Assembly: GCF_029227915.1 (NCBI RefSeq)
Contig: NC_079886.1
Coordinates: 17,894,501 to 17,958,500 of the forward strand
DNA length: 64,000 nucleotides
From: Hydractinia symbiolongicarpus
Taxonomy: Eukaryota > Cnidaria > Hydrozoa > Anthoathecata > Hydractiniidae
Direction of reading: 5' to 3'
Position 1 is the stretch's first letter. The number at the start of each line of letters is the position of its first letter. The notes below the pieces were generated by a model, which saw only the letters and a program-made list of their open reading frames with translations, was not told where the DNA came from and searched no databases. A program made the position numbers and the translations under genes. Shown here in pieces: positions 50,650-61,596 of the stretch.

Positions 50650-50905
50650 AGAGTTCAGCTTATTCTTCTCTGGTAACTTTAGGAATCTTAGCAAGGGGGT
50701 TTGCTTTTGTAACGACCCCATTTTTTACCCCAGTTCAGTAAGGTGCCCAAGTTTACTAACTTGCTCTTCAGGCTTGATAACCCTGCTGTCCTTAGTAAAA
50801 ATATCGACAAGCTGGTCCTTCCATGACAACCTCCTGTGGCTAAGTAGCCTTGTAACACATGTGAAAAGCTACAGCCAGAGTCACAAGTTCTGGCACAAAG
50901 AAGGG
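50600..50905 (-). repeat. GC-richer dispersed repeat, minus copy
   Basis: Reverse complement carries GCCAGAACTTGTGACTCTGG, GCTGTAGCTTTTCACATGTG and TGAACTGGGGTAAAAAATGG, the diverged counterpart of 38645-39050. Confidence 0.6.
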
Positions 50906-50995
50906 TTTTATTTAATTCTTTTTTTATATTTATATATTTTTGACATATACATTTTTTCTATTTGTGTTTGTTCTGCAACCAGTCCGTTTATGTTG

Positions 50996-51171
50996 TTAGC
51001 TCTGTCTTGCGTTGTATTGTTTGTGATAGAAGGATTGTTTTTTCTCTTTAAGATTTTCTAAGAGAATAGTTATAGGTCCAAGTTGGACATTACTCATGCT
51101 TGTAAGAAGCAAGAAAGTGTATTCAGCACCTTCTTCTACAAGCCTAACCCCAGCTTTGACAACCACTGTCC
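50996..51171 (-). CDS. Exon-like open stretch, unknown
   Basis: A TTTGTTTACAG acceptor is followed by a phase-1 frame of 57 residues to a stop at 50996. The stretch starts with GTVVVKAGVRLVEEGAEYTF and becomes Lys/Gln-rich. Its phase fits the end of the MADF exon to the right (51668), so both could belong to one minus-strand gene. No known domain. Confidence 0.3.
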
Positions 51172-51339
51172 CTGTAAACAAAATACTTCAGTGCAGCTCA
51201 TTGTATTGTAAACCTTTTTCCTTTTATTAACAAAGTATCAACACTCATTTGTATATCTACTTTCTTTTGGAAGATTTTTTTCTTAATTGCTCAACGTTCT
51301 CCTGGAAATCTTCGTCAACAGTTTGACTTTCGATAGGTC

Positions 51340-51856
51340 GGGTACATTAGATGCAGTTTTTCAAAGCAAAAAAAAATTTGGGCAGCTTTTTGTCGCCTGC
51401 CTCTAAACGTGTCATCTTCCTTCGTCGAAGGCACTCCCTTACTTGTCACGCAGCTTCTCCCATTCTTTTTTTAGATATTCCACTTAAGTAAAATAAATCT
51501 TTTAACATATATATCTACTATTCGCAAAAAAAAACCACGCCAAAATGAGAAATGACATTAATTCGTGTAAATTTGAAAGTACATGTATAGCTAGACAGCT
51601 TCAACTGAAAAATAATTTTAAGTTTTGTATAAACTAAGCAAAAAGGGTAGTAGCTAAACTAGCTTACCATCAATGTCTCCCAAACTTTTTGAAATTTCCT
51701 CCCAGGACTTTTTTTTTCTGTCTTTGTCTTTGTATTCTGTTGAGTACACTTTCCATATGCACGAATACTGTGGTTTTAGGTTTACTAACCTTTCATGCAC
51801 AGAGAGTTCTTCAGGTTCTCCACAAGCAGAATTATCAGCAAGATCTTGCTGCTGTT
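51340..51856 (-). pseudogene. MADF-domain protein fragment
   Basis: Exon 51856-51668 (CTGATCTCAG acceptor, GTAAGC donor, phase 1-1) encodes an acidic start, then ERLVNLKPQYSCIWKVYSTE and SWEEISKSLGD, the first two helices of a MADF DNA-binding domain. The third part, KKEWEKLRDK then RRRKMTRLEAG and LPKFFFALKN, lies at about 51485-51340 but is separated by a small deletion and frameshift. MADF proteins are either host transcription factors or the partner protein of Harbinger transposons; the nearby transposase fragment favours the second. Confidence 0.6.
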
Positions 51857-52106
51857 CTGAGATCAGCAGAATCACACAAATATGGATATTTTGAATTATA
51901 TTATATACCTTTGAGATCTTTAAATGAAGCAAATTCAACCACTTTATGAACAAGTTCATTTCGACTTTTCTGGGCTCTTTTACATAAACTTTAGGTAGGT
52001 CCAGCATTGCGATGTCTCAAGTTCATTACGTTCTGTAACACATCAGGTATCGGTTTCTTTTTGGCTGACGAAGGTGAAAATTAACCAGAAATATTTCTCG
52101 TTTTAG

Positions 52107-52282
52107 CTTCCATTTGTGACATCACATCAGACAAAGTCAATCCGAAAAAGTCAAAACCTGACCAACACTTTGACGAGGAAACACTTAATTTTGACAGTGC
52201 CATCCTGACAACACCAGATATTTTTTGTGACGATACACTGAACATTTCATCACCTGATGTTTCACCTATAAAATATGGTTGA
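52107..52282 (+). CDS. Coding-like terminal exon, unknown
   Basis: After a CTCGTTTTAG acceptor, a phase-1 frame runs 57 residues to a stop at 52282. It is acidic and rich in Asp, Ser, Thr and Pro, with a KKSKP patch, as in disordered C-terminal tails. The rest of its gene was not found on the plus strand. Confidence 0.35.
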
Positions 52283-52310
52283 TCACCTTTTTTATTATTT
52301 TGCAGTGTAA

Positions 52311-52649
52311 CTAGTTGACGGTATCGTCTGTCAATTTGATATCGTGGACTGACTCGAAACCAGGAGGCATGCGAATAAATTTCTTTCCAACTTTTACAAC
52401 GAAAGTTTTGACACGTTCAGTAATGTCAATGTCCCCGATGGATATCACTCCAGCCCATGCAGAGCTGTACCGGCTATAGCATGTTTTCACCATAATTTTA
52501 TCAGTCATTGCACAGTCTGTGGTTGATATATTCTTCAAGGGAGCAACCTTTAGAGCATCAATAACGTCTTTTTTGTGAAAACCAAAGAATCCATTCACAT
52601 TCCATACTCTTGTTGGTTTTACAGCGGTAGATTCAAATACATTCTTCAT
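52311..52649 (-). CDS. Conserved-looking 112-residue open frame, unknown
   Basis: The ATG at 52649 sits in a strong GCCGCC-ATGA context. The product has regular alternation of charged and beta-type residues (VNGFFGFHKKDVIDALKV; VKTFVVKVGKKFI), few low-complexity stretches and three cysteines. It is probably coding, but I recognise no family. It could be a small single-exon gene or a transposon passenger. Confidence 0.4.
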   Translation of the reverse strand: MKNVFESTAVKPTRVWNVNGFFGFHKKDVIDALKVAPLKNISTTDCAMTDKIMVKTCYSRYSSAWAGVISIGDIDITERVKTFVVKVGKKFIRMPPGFESVHDIKLTDDTVN

Positions 52650-52661
52650 GGCGGCTGTTGG

Positions 52662-52665
<4 letters not shown>

Positions 52666-52691
<26 letters not shown>
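52666..52691. repeat. (AT)n microsatellite
   Basis: Uninterrupted AT dinucleotides just upstream of the 52649 start on the minus strand. Confidence 0.85.
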
Positions 52692-52692
<1 letters not shown>

Positions 52693-53216
52693 TTCAATTT
52701 AGACAAAATAATGTGCCACCATTTACCCCGATGCAGTAATATCCATAAAATCACCTTAAAAGGTACTTAAACAGTGTTTTAAACTACTTCACAAAGCGGA
52801 CAGTTACAGTTATCTACCCTCTCACACAGTAGGTGCCAAGAAAACTACTACTAAAATCTCTTATCATTTCGGTGCTGCGTATGGGAGAATTTTATGAACT
52901 CTAAACCAAGCCCTTACAGAAAATTGTCCACAAAAATGACTTCTATTTATTTTAAGTACGCGATCAATTCAATTTGAGACTTTAGTTTAAGATTTTTAAA
53001 TTTTGTGTGATATGTACAGTTACGTTTTTGCTCATTAGAAAAGAAATCTTGCATCCACATTTTTATAAATTAACTTAAGCCGTGGTAAAACAAACATTTC
53101 CTTACTTCATATTGAAGAACGGCGTTGATGAGAAAGTTTTGTGAAATTAAATTGATCGTGTATTACCCCCTGAATGAAAAACAAAACACTGCAACATATA
53201 CATTAATGGGAAACAC

Positions 53217-53462
53217 GTGAAAAAGGTATGCTTAATGAATTGCAGGATCTCCAATATCTATAAAGGTAGGTGCAACTCGTGCAACACTCGCCTGAAAAAA
53301 TATATTAAGACAACAACCAGTGTAGCTGTTTGTAATGGAAATATTGGACTGTTTGTTCGGCTTCAGGAGGACAACATTCCTGGGATTCCTTTACGAATAG
53401 TTTTTGCAAAGAAAATAACGAATTCAAAGAAAGGCAGAGACAACATTACAATGTCATTTTAG
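53217..53462 (+). pseudogene. Possible RPA-like zinc-ribbon/OB fragment
   Basis: 81 residues open to a stop at 53462, with a CNSC pair inside GRCNSCNTRLKKY and a following beta-rich stretch. This recalls the C-terminal zinc-ribbon OB domain of RPA-like proteins, of which a front half lies at 49257-49836. Only one Cys pair is clear, so the call is tentative. Confidence 0.35.
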
Positions 53463-55916
53463 AGGCCAGTGACAAAAAACTTTCATGGTATTTTACAGAA
53501 TTTTTTGCGACCTTTGTTGGTGGGTCTAAACAGTTCTGTTTAAAGAATCTTTTTGCATGACAAAAATTATTTCATCTGACATATCAATGTCAATAGTTAG
53601 GGTCTAAACAAACACAAGTACACTGACCCATCCAAAAAATCTGCTTAGCGTGACTAAAGTGATTTATTTATGTCGCTGATTTGTGTCGCTTGCCCCTAAA
53701 ATGATATTACTTAGTTACCTTGCTGCTTTAGTTTGGTCTGTGGCTTTCTTTTTCCTGTTAGCTACTTGTGTTAGAACATCTTTGCAGTTTGATTAGCCGT
53801 AGTTTTGTCTTTTATATCTTCCGTTTTTTAGACAGCTTGGAGTTTTTAAAGTAGTAAAGCTCCCCTGCAACATTATCATCAGCACCACCAGGAATTTTAA
53901 TCTTTCTTGCTGACATATTCTTAGATACCACCGTAATTTATGAGCAAGGAAACTCACTGTTATCTGTAGTTAGTTAGGTCTCATAAGACTTGCACTATAA
54001 CATAGACATTACAGACTGCGACACTGAGCTAATCATCAAATCAATGAGCGTGAATACTTCTGTCCCTTCGCCATTTATCTGTCTTTTATGTTCCTCTATG
54101 ATCCTTTCCGATGCGTGCCTTACAAATATAGCAAAAAAATACGATTTTCATAATATATTTGAAAAATCATGTGTTGTGATTATCATAATATCCTTTCTGC
54201 GTCAACCTGGAAGTATACTACGAGATTTATTGGGCATACCTAATTAATGTATTGGTATTTGACGGTACTTGACAACACCTTTAAAAAAACTCAACTTGTA
54301 ACTTTTGCCGTCTCTGTTATGTCAAATTAATGTGCCCGATTTTTATGGTTTTTCAGTGCTGAAAAACGAATACGGAATGATCGGAACAATGACAGACATT
54401 TTAACTTTTTTGTCCAAATAGCTTTTATTTTACTATACTTTTTTGGTATGGTTTTGCATGTTAGAATAAATAAAAATGAAGGGGGATTGCTTTAGCAAGG
54501 CAGGTCAACGACAGGTCTAAGCTTGTGTTTTTATTTAAACAGATGCTGCAATGCATTTTTACAACAACTTTTTCTACAGAATAGAACGTGTCGGGTAACT
54601 AACTGTTTCAGATAAACTGGGTGGTGACAGGGAAAAGGTTGTGTTTCTATTTAAACCGAAGTTTAATATGTTCACCACTTTACATGTTGTAAAAGGACCG
54701 CGACCTCGTTTTTCTTTACGTCAAAATGGGTATGTAAATAGGTTTATTGTAAAGTAATTCTATTAGAATATCTCTTCTTAATGTAGAAACGATACAAGGA
54801 CGAAATTGTTTTTAGGGGCCGAAAATTGACCCCAAGGTATGACTTAACGAAACTATGTTTAATTCGCAATACGATTTGCAATATCCCTTAATATTTTTTG
54901 GCGCGAAATGCGTATCTTCATAAGCAGCGTCATACTAAAAAAACAGAAGTTTGTTTTTCTTGAAAAATTTTCCGCCCTACACATTCGACATGTTTGCAAG
55001 GAATCTTGTTGGTTATCTTCCAGAAAGACAAAGTGTACTGCGTTAGTTATTATTTTAGCTAAATCATGTGCAAAAATACAAAAGACGGTGTGTGCTCCTG
55101 TCTAACAATTCTACGGAGTGATGACTTTCGTTACATGCTAATTATTAAAATTAAAGTGTCTACATTGCAATGACGTGATAAATATTAAAAATAACATAGA
55201 CGTGCAATTCCATTCAATATTTTTCTTCGGCGACCAATGTGAGTTATATTACTTGGCGCCTGAAAGAAAGTAAGTTAAAATTTAAGAAACTATTTACCTT
55301 CGCATAAAAAAATAATTAAAAGGAAGGGTTAAAAGAACTTTACCTGGAGGTGTTACCGAGATCACTCTGACAAACTTTTTGATGCATCGCGGTAAAGGGC
55401 TAGAAAATTAAGGGCCAATTGGGTTTTTTTTCAATGACTTTTCAGTGAATGAGACTCATTATACTTAATAAGCATATAGAAATTGTTATTAGAACATTTT
55501 AAATTAATCACAGTTAACAATATATTTTTGCACGAAAGCTAAATAATTTTCCCCCTTTACCTAGGCATATTTATGTCAATTCTCTCTTTATACTAATTAT
55601 TATGCCTTAGAAATAATTTTAACACTCGTACGGAAAAAAATCAGTTCTAAATGCATTTTAAAAATATAAGTCAGATGGGTTAAGAAATGTGATTTTAGTA
55701 GCCACGAAATTAAAACCTAGAGACAGTTCTCCCGTGGTAATAACACATGAAAGAGAATCTAAAATGGCTTATTTAAAGAACAGATTTTGTGATAGTTTTA
55801 ATGACTTCTCCTGTGCTATAACATTCTTCGTCTCTTTATGTGTCCCAGAACGTTATGACATAGATTTGTTCAAATTCTATCTGCCACAAAAATCAAATAC
55901 GTGTAATTCCATTTAC
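53463..55916. other. Mostly non-coding; possible small minus-strand exons
   Basis: A minus-strand ATG near 53914 opens 34 codons (MSARKIKIPGG..., stop near 53811), and a possible 36-base phase 1-1 mini-exon lies near 53757-53722. Neither is firm. Nothing else was seen. Confidence 0.4.
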
Positions 55917-56030
55917 CTCTTCCCTTTCTTGCTTGTCCATTACCACGTTTGTAATCACGTATCCGAAGATCACGTTTGTAATCACGTCCCTGAAGGTCAC
56001 GTTTGTAATGACGTGCCCGAAGGGCTGAAT
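55917..56030 (-). CDS. Mini-exon a: RDYK-repeat, phase 1-1
   Basis: A CGTTTTAG acceptor at the right and GTAAAT donor at the left bound 114 bases, phase 1 at both ends. It encodes SALRARHYKRDLQGR, then two more RDYKRD-type repeats and a Gly/Arg/Lys-rich end. Very basic, with many Lys-Arg pairs that would suit prohormone-type cleavage if the protein is secreted; no signal peptide is in view. It is the longest member of the b/c exon family. Confidence 0.5.
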
Positions 56031-56631
56031 CTAAAACGATAAATTTATACAAAATTAATCTCACACGGCTTAACGCTTTTTCATTTTTCTTGCACGCAGC
56101 TTTTACTCCTAATTTAAATAGAAAATTCTTTACTACTTCAGGCCATTAGTTTTTATTAAGAGTCTAAAATTTCTTTAAGCCACATATCTTTTCTTTAAAC
56201 CTGTTGCTTGGCAAAACGACAGGCATTGCTGTTAAAACTATTTGCAAACGCTCCAGAAGATCCAAATCAGAAACGACAAAAATATAACACTGTTTGAATG
56301 GATTGAAAAAAATATTAACCAATATTTTTTCTAGCAATAGTGATTGGTCTACAGGTTTATTTTTAGAGAGGTGACTATGTGAGAAGGGATATTTGGTCTC
56401 TCATTAATGACCATACATTTCCAATTTGACATGAAGAACGTTGATAAAATGCTATAAAAGCAGAGGATTCGGAAGATCTAAATGTCTTGAAGCAACGCTG
56501 TTATTTAAATATTATTTAAAAGCATTTGCCAGTTTCTTTTTCCGATAAAATAAACTAAATGTCTGATAAAATAAAAATTGATTATTCCAAATGCTATCTA
56601 CCACAAAATAAAATGTGTATAATTCATTTAC

Positions 56632-56718
56632 CTTTCCACCTTCTTGCTTCTGCACTAGCAGCTTTGTAATCATGTCCCTGAAGATCACCTTTGTAATCAC
56701 GTGCACGGAGGGCGGAAT
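56632..56718 (-). CDS. Mini-exon b, phase 1-1
   Basis: 87 bases between a TGTTTCAG acceptor and a GTAAAT donor. Encodes SALRARDYKGDLQGHDYK, then an Ala/Glu/Arg stretch ending ARRWK. Almost identical to mini-exon c one duplication unit away. The reading frame that opens from an ATG here runs past the donor and is not the likely product. Confidence 0.5.
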
Positions 56719-57658
56719 CTGAAACAATAAATTTATACAACAGACATTTTATTTTAGTTACAACTTTTGTTTGTATGAGCCAAAGATTTCTGAACAAAAA
56801 GTCAAGTTCGAGGGAATGTAAAGCAACGAGTCTAGATTCTGCTCTGTTTGAATTTTAATGATGTGATTGGCTGGATGTAAATATGTTGACAAAGAATTTT
56901 TGCGGAAAATAGCGACACGAAGAACTCTTTAGTAACAAGGGCTTTTTGTTGAAAATAATGATTTTGCGTTAAACGCAACATTTTATTAGAACCAGTATCA
57001 AAGTAATGTTGTGAGCATCAAAATGTCACGCTACCAATGCAATTTAACATTTTCAGGCGATAGTAATTAACTTAAATTTGTCATTATCGCCTTAATCTCA
57101 CGCACCTTAACGTTTTTTCATTTTTCTTGCACGCAGCTTTTACTCCTAATTTAAATAAAAATTCTTTACTGCTTCAAACCATTAGCTTTTATTTAGAGTC
57201 AACAGTTTCTTTAAGCCACATATCCTTTCTTTAAATCCGTTGCTTGTCAAAGGGAGAGGCATTACTGTTATAAATGAGAAATAAGATCCAAATCATAAAC
57301 GACAAAAATATAACACTGTTTGAATGGATTAAAAATAATATTAACCAAATACTTTTTCTAATAGTAATGACTAGACTACGGGTTCATTATTAGAGAGGTG
57401 ACTATGCGAGAATGGATATTTGGTCTCTCATTAATGACCATACATTTCCAATTTGACATGAAGAACGTTGATAAAATGCTATAAAAGCAGAGGATTCGGA
57501 AGATCTAAATTTCTTGAAGCAACGCTGTTATTTAAATATTATTTAAAAGCATTTGCCAGTTTCTTTTTCCGATAAAATAAACTAAATGTCTGATAAAATA
57601 AAAATTGATTATTCCAAATGCTATCTACCACAAAATAAAATGTGTATAATTCATTTAC

Positions 57659-57745
57659 CTTTCCACCTTCTTGCTTCTGCACTAGCAGCTTTGTAATCCT
57701 TTCCCTGAAGATCACCTTTGAAATCACGTGCACGGAGGGCGGAAT
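57659..57745 (-). CDS. Mini-exon c, phase 1-1
   Basis: 87 bases, same sites as mini-exon b. It differs by few substitutions, including Tyr to Phe in the first DYK motif and His to Lys before the second. No frame break, which suggests selection or a very recent duplication. Confidence 0.5.
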
Positions 57746-58958
57746 CTGAAACAATTAATTTATACAACAGACATGTTATTTTAGTTATAACGTTTGTTTG
57801 CATGAGCCAAAGATTTTTGAACAAAAAATCAAGTTCGAGGAAATGTAAAGAAACGAGTCTAGATTCTGCTCTGTTTTAGGTTTAATGATCTGATTGGCTG
57901 GATGCAAATATGTTGACAAAGAATTGTTGCGGAAAACAGCAACACGAAGAACTCTTTAGTAACAAGGGTTTTTTCTGGAAAATAATGATTTTGTGTTAAA
58001 CACAACATTTTATTGGAACCAGTAACAAAATAATGTTGTGAGCAACAAAATGACACGCTACCAACGCAATTTAACATTTTCAGGCGATAGTAATTAACTT
58101 AAATTTGCCACTATCGCCTTAATCTCACGCGGCTTAACGCTTTTTCATTTTCTTGCACGCAGCTTTTACTCCTAATTTAAATAGAAAATTCTTTACTAAT
58201 TCAAGCCATTAGTTTATATTTGGAGCGTACAGTTTCCTTAAGCCACATATCCTTTCTTTAAATTTGCTTGGCAAAGCAACGGGCATTACTGTTGTAAATA
58301 TTTGCAAACGTTTAAGAAGATCCAAATCAGAAACGACAAAAATATAACACTGTTTGAATGGATTGAAAAAAATATTAACCAATATTTTTTCTAGCAATAG
58401 TGATTGGTCTACAGGTTTATTTTTAGAGAGGTGACTATGTGAGAATGGATATTTGGTCTCTAATTAATGACCAGACATTTCCAATTTGAGATGAGAAACC
58501 TTGTTTATTATTAGAGAGGTAACAATATCTTAGAAATTGAAAAATGTTAGGAGAGCAATAGAATATTGTCGTTCTTTTATGCAATGAAACAGTAAGTCAC
58601 TTCAAGAAAAGTTGGTAAAAAGAGAGTTTTTTTATTTCTTCTAAAGGACACCAAAGTGCCTACATAGCCTTAATTAAGGTGGCAGTAACCCTTTTAAACA
58701 ACAGGATTTTTTTTTACATAATTTGTTACGAAAGGTTACTTTCAGACTATATACATATATTTCTGCTGTTATAACACAATTGTCACGATTTTATGGCTAA
58801 AATACTATTATCTTTCACCAAAAATATTCAACCTTAACAATTCCTCTTTAAAATAGAATTCATGAATAATTAATTAGTTCTGCCGAATATAGTTTAAGTC
58901 TACCCGCTGGCGAACAGTGTTGTACAGAACGAAATGACGTAATTATTAAAGAGAAACG

Positions 58959-59167
58959 TTAATAACAACAAAAATGGCGCATTATGTAGATCTTCATTAT
59001 GCTACACTGCAAGAGTTTTAACTTTCGATAGCATTTTGGTTTTACTTTAAAATTTTCAGACATGCTTGATGAACCATGCAGCCATGATACGATGTGCGGA
59101 AATCTTTTTGTTCGGAATATTTTTCTTTTAACAGCGTTCGATGCAGCAGGGGATGCTAACAAAGAAG
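58959..59167 (-). CDS. Possible last exon of the right-end mini-exon gene
   Basis: A TTTGTTTTTAAAAG acceptor and a phase-1 frame of 68 residues end at the stop at 58959. It begins SLLASPAASNAVKRKIFRTK and is basic throughout. It is in phase with the 59565-59600 mini-exon 400 bases upstream, so the exon series at 59.5-63.2 kb can splice into it. Confidence 0.45.
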
Positions 59168-59564
59168 CTTTTAAAAACAAAAACAAAAGGCTATTGTTAA
59201 AAAAATAAGAATGAACGAAAAAAATCCGCACACCGTTTTAGCAAGGTTAACCCAAGGACCATTTAAGAACAGAAGCTGATGAAAAATAATGAGATTGTAA
59301 AAAGTTGGAGCTCGTAGAAGCCGATTTTTTTCTTGTTTATGATATATCTTTAAATATAAATTTCTGCTGACTCAGCAATTTTAGTGTTAAGTTAAAATAT
59401 ATATATACGACACTGAGTAAATTTATTGAGCTATTTGGTCAGCTAACAAAGGGTTACTGGCACCTTAAAAGAAAAATTTTACCTTAATTTTTTTCCAATT
59501 GCATTTAAAAAAATAAGAGTTCGGTAAAATTGTATCAGTTTTTGGATCAGCAAATTAATTTTAC

Positions 59565-59600
59565 CTTCGCTATCTTCAAGTTGACTAGCCTGGAATGAAT
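59565..59600 (-). CDS. Mini-exon d, unit 1 (36 bases, phase 1-1)
   Basis: CTTTAG acceptor, GTAAAA donor. With the split codons it encodes an acidic SFQASQLEDSE stretch. Repeats exactly one unit apart at 61199 and 62833. Confidence 0.45.
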
Positions 59601-59923
59601 CTAAAGAACGACAAAAGAATAAAATTATTTGACCTAAAGTAGATGTAGTTATTCATTCTAAAATAAGCAAAGTTGTACAAATTAACATAAATAAAAAATA
59701 TTATGGGAACAGAAAATAATTTTTTTCTCACTTTGAACAGTGCATTTTTTTAATTTTAAAGAAAAACAGTATTCCGACATTAACGAGATTGAAGGAACAC
59801 GTTAACATATTTTTGGATCATAAAAAATATATCATAAGAGACAACTGTACATTACGCTTCTCTGCATTGGTGAAAAGCAATGAGATTAGCGTACGAGTAT
59901 GTGTTTTTTTCAATTTTTTTTAC

Positions 59924-59962
59924 CTTGTGCCCTGATTCCTTGACGCCTTTTTAAAGCGGAAT
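59924..59962 (-). CDS. Mini-exon e, unit 1 (39 bases, phase 1-1)
   Basis: TATTTAG acceptor, GTAAAA donor. Encodes a basic SALKRRQGIRAQ stretch. Its SAL start after the split Asp codon matches mini-exons a-c, so the two exon families are probably related. Confidence 0.45.
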
Positions 59963-61198
59963 CTAAATATAAAAAGTATAAAAGTTACAATGAAACTTTC
60001 AATCAAAAAATTTCATCATTTCTATGTATTCATTATCATGGCAAGCTATTTAAACTAGTTGATTTCAGGAGACAGGTATAGCCGCAACAAATGTTTCTCA
60101 AGATGGAATGTACCATTTTTGAGATTATAAATTTCAAAGCAATTTATATCTTGACTTGCTTAGAAAAAAAACTGAGCGAAAAAAATTAATGCTCCAAAAA
60201 TACATTGATAGACAATCTGAATGAGTCTAAGAAATCAAATTGATTTCTCTGATGTAGATATTCATTCTGATAGTTTTAAATGTTTAAAAATGAAATTTGG
60301 CCACTCAGGATCGAAGGCTCGACGGATCAAGGAGATAGACAAAACTGACAAAAACGTGAATTTACGGCAATCTCTTTAACAATTGGTCGAAGAAGAAGAA
60401 AGAGGCTGCCCGTAAGATCTCGGATCGATTCATAAATTTTAAGAAATGCTATTGGGTAACTCAGTATTAGACAAAGCTTTTCATAATTGTAACACAAATG
60501 TTAAAGTGATTGTAGACAATTTGTATATCTTAATCTTTTGTTAACACTCGAGATCAAAATTCGAAACAGTCCTGTCTAAAAAAAATTCTACTTAAAATTC
60601 GAAAGTACCTAAAGAATAAAACTTTGTAAACAAAACATTACGATGTTCGACACGTACAGAATAACGTGTAAAGTTGAATGCGGAGCTAAAATATAGTTAC
60701 AACGAATATCGAAGTAATTTTTTAACTAGCTAGGTAGCCAAGAAAAACATCGGCTTCAACGAGCTTTATATCGACTCGGTACCACAAAGCTACACCAAGT
60801 AATCTGAAAACGAGAGGAGACGTATTTGTTATGATTTCGTCGCCCTGTATTTAGTAATTTTAGTAAAACTGGATATCAGCATCGTTCTTATGGCTAAAAA
60901 AGGCTATTGTTAAAAAAGTAAGAATGAACAAAAAAAATCCGCACACCGTTTTAGCAAGGTTAACCCAAGGACCATTTAAGAACAGAAGCTGATGAAAAAT
61001 AATGAGATTGTAAAAAGTTGGAGCTCGTAGAAGCCGATTTTTTTCACTGAGTAAATTTATTGAGCTATTTGGTCAGCTAACAAAGGGTTACTGGCACCTT
61101 AAAAGAAAAATTTTACCTTAATTTTTTTCCAATTGCATTTAAAAAAATAAGAGTTCGGTAAAATTGTATCAGTTTTTGGATCAGCAAATTAATTTTAC

Positions 61199-61234
61199 CT
61201 TCGCTATCTTCAAGTTGACTAGCCTGGAATGAAT
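61199..61234 (-). CDS. Mini-exon d, unit 2
   Basis: Same sequence and splice sites as the unit 1 copy, offset by 1,634 bases. Confidence 0.45.
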
Positions 61235-61557
61235 CTAAAGAACGACAAAAGAATAAAATTATTTGACCTAAAGTAGATGTAGTTATTCATTCTAAAATAA
61301 GCAAAGTTGTACAAATTAACATAAATAAAAAATATTATGGGAACAGAAAATAATTTTTTTCTCACTTTGAACAGTGCATTTTTTTAATTTTAAAGAAAAA
61401 CAGTATTCCGACATTAACGAGATTGAAGGAACACGTTAACATATTTTTGGATCATAAAAAATATATCATAAGAGACAACTGTACATTACGCTTCTCTGCA
61501 TTGGTGAAAAGCAATGAGATTAGCGTACGAGTATGTGTTTTTTTCAATTTTTTTTAC

Positions 61558-61596
61558 CTTGTGCCCTGATTCCTTGACGCCTTTTTAAAGCGGAAT
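61558..61596 (-). CDS. Mini-exon e, unit 2
   Basis: Identical coding sequence and splice sites to the unit 1 copy. Confidence 0.45.

Larger units (their letters stand above)
56091..58500. repeat. Tandem duplication, unit about 1.03 kb, two full copies plus a partial one
   Basis: TTTTTCTTGCACGCAGCTTT and what follows recur at 56091, 57128 and 58154 (spacings 1,037 and 1,026). Two units include one mini-exon each (b and c); the third ends near 58490 before its exon. Exon a lies just left of the first unit in related sequence. Confidence 0.85.

Noticed and set aside
56512-56727. 71-codon minus-strand frame (and its twin at 57539-57754)
   Set aside because: Starts off-phase inside the mini-exon and reads through the splice donor into intron; the 87-base phase 1-1 exon is the better model.
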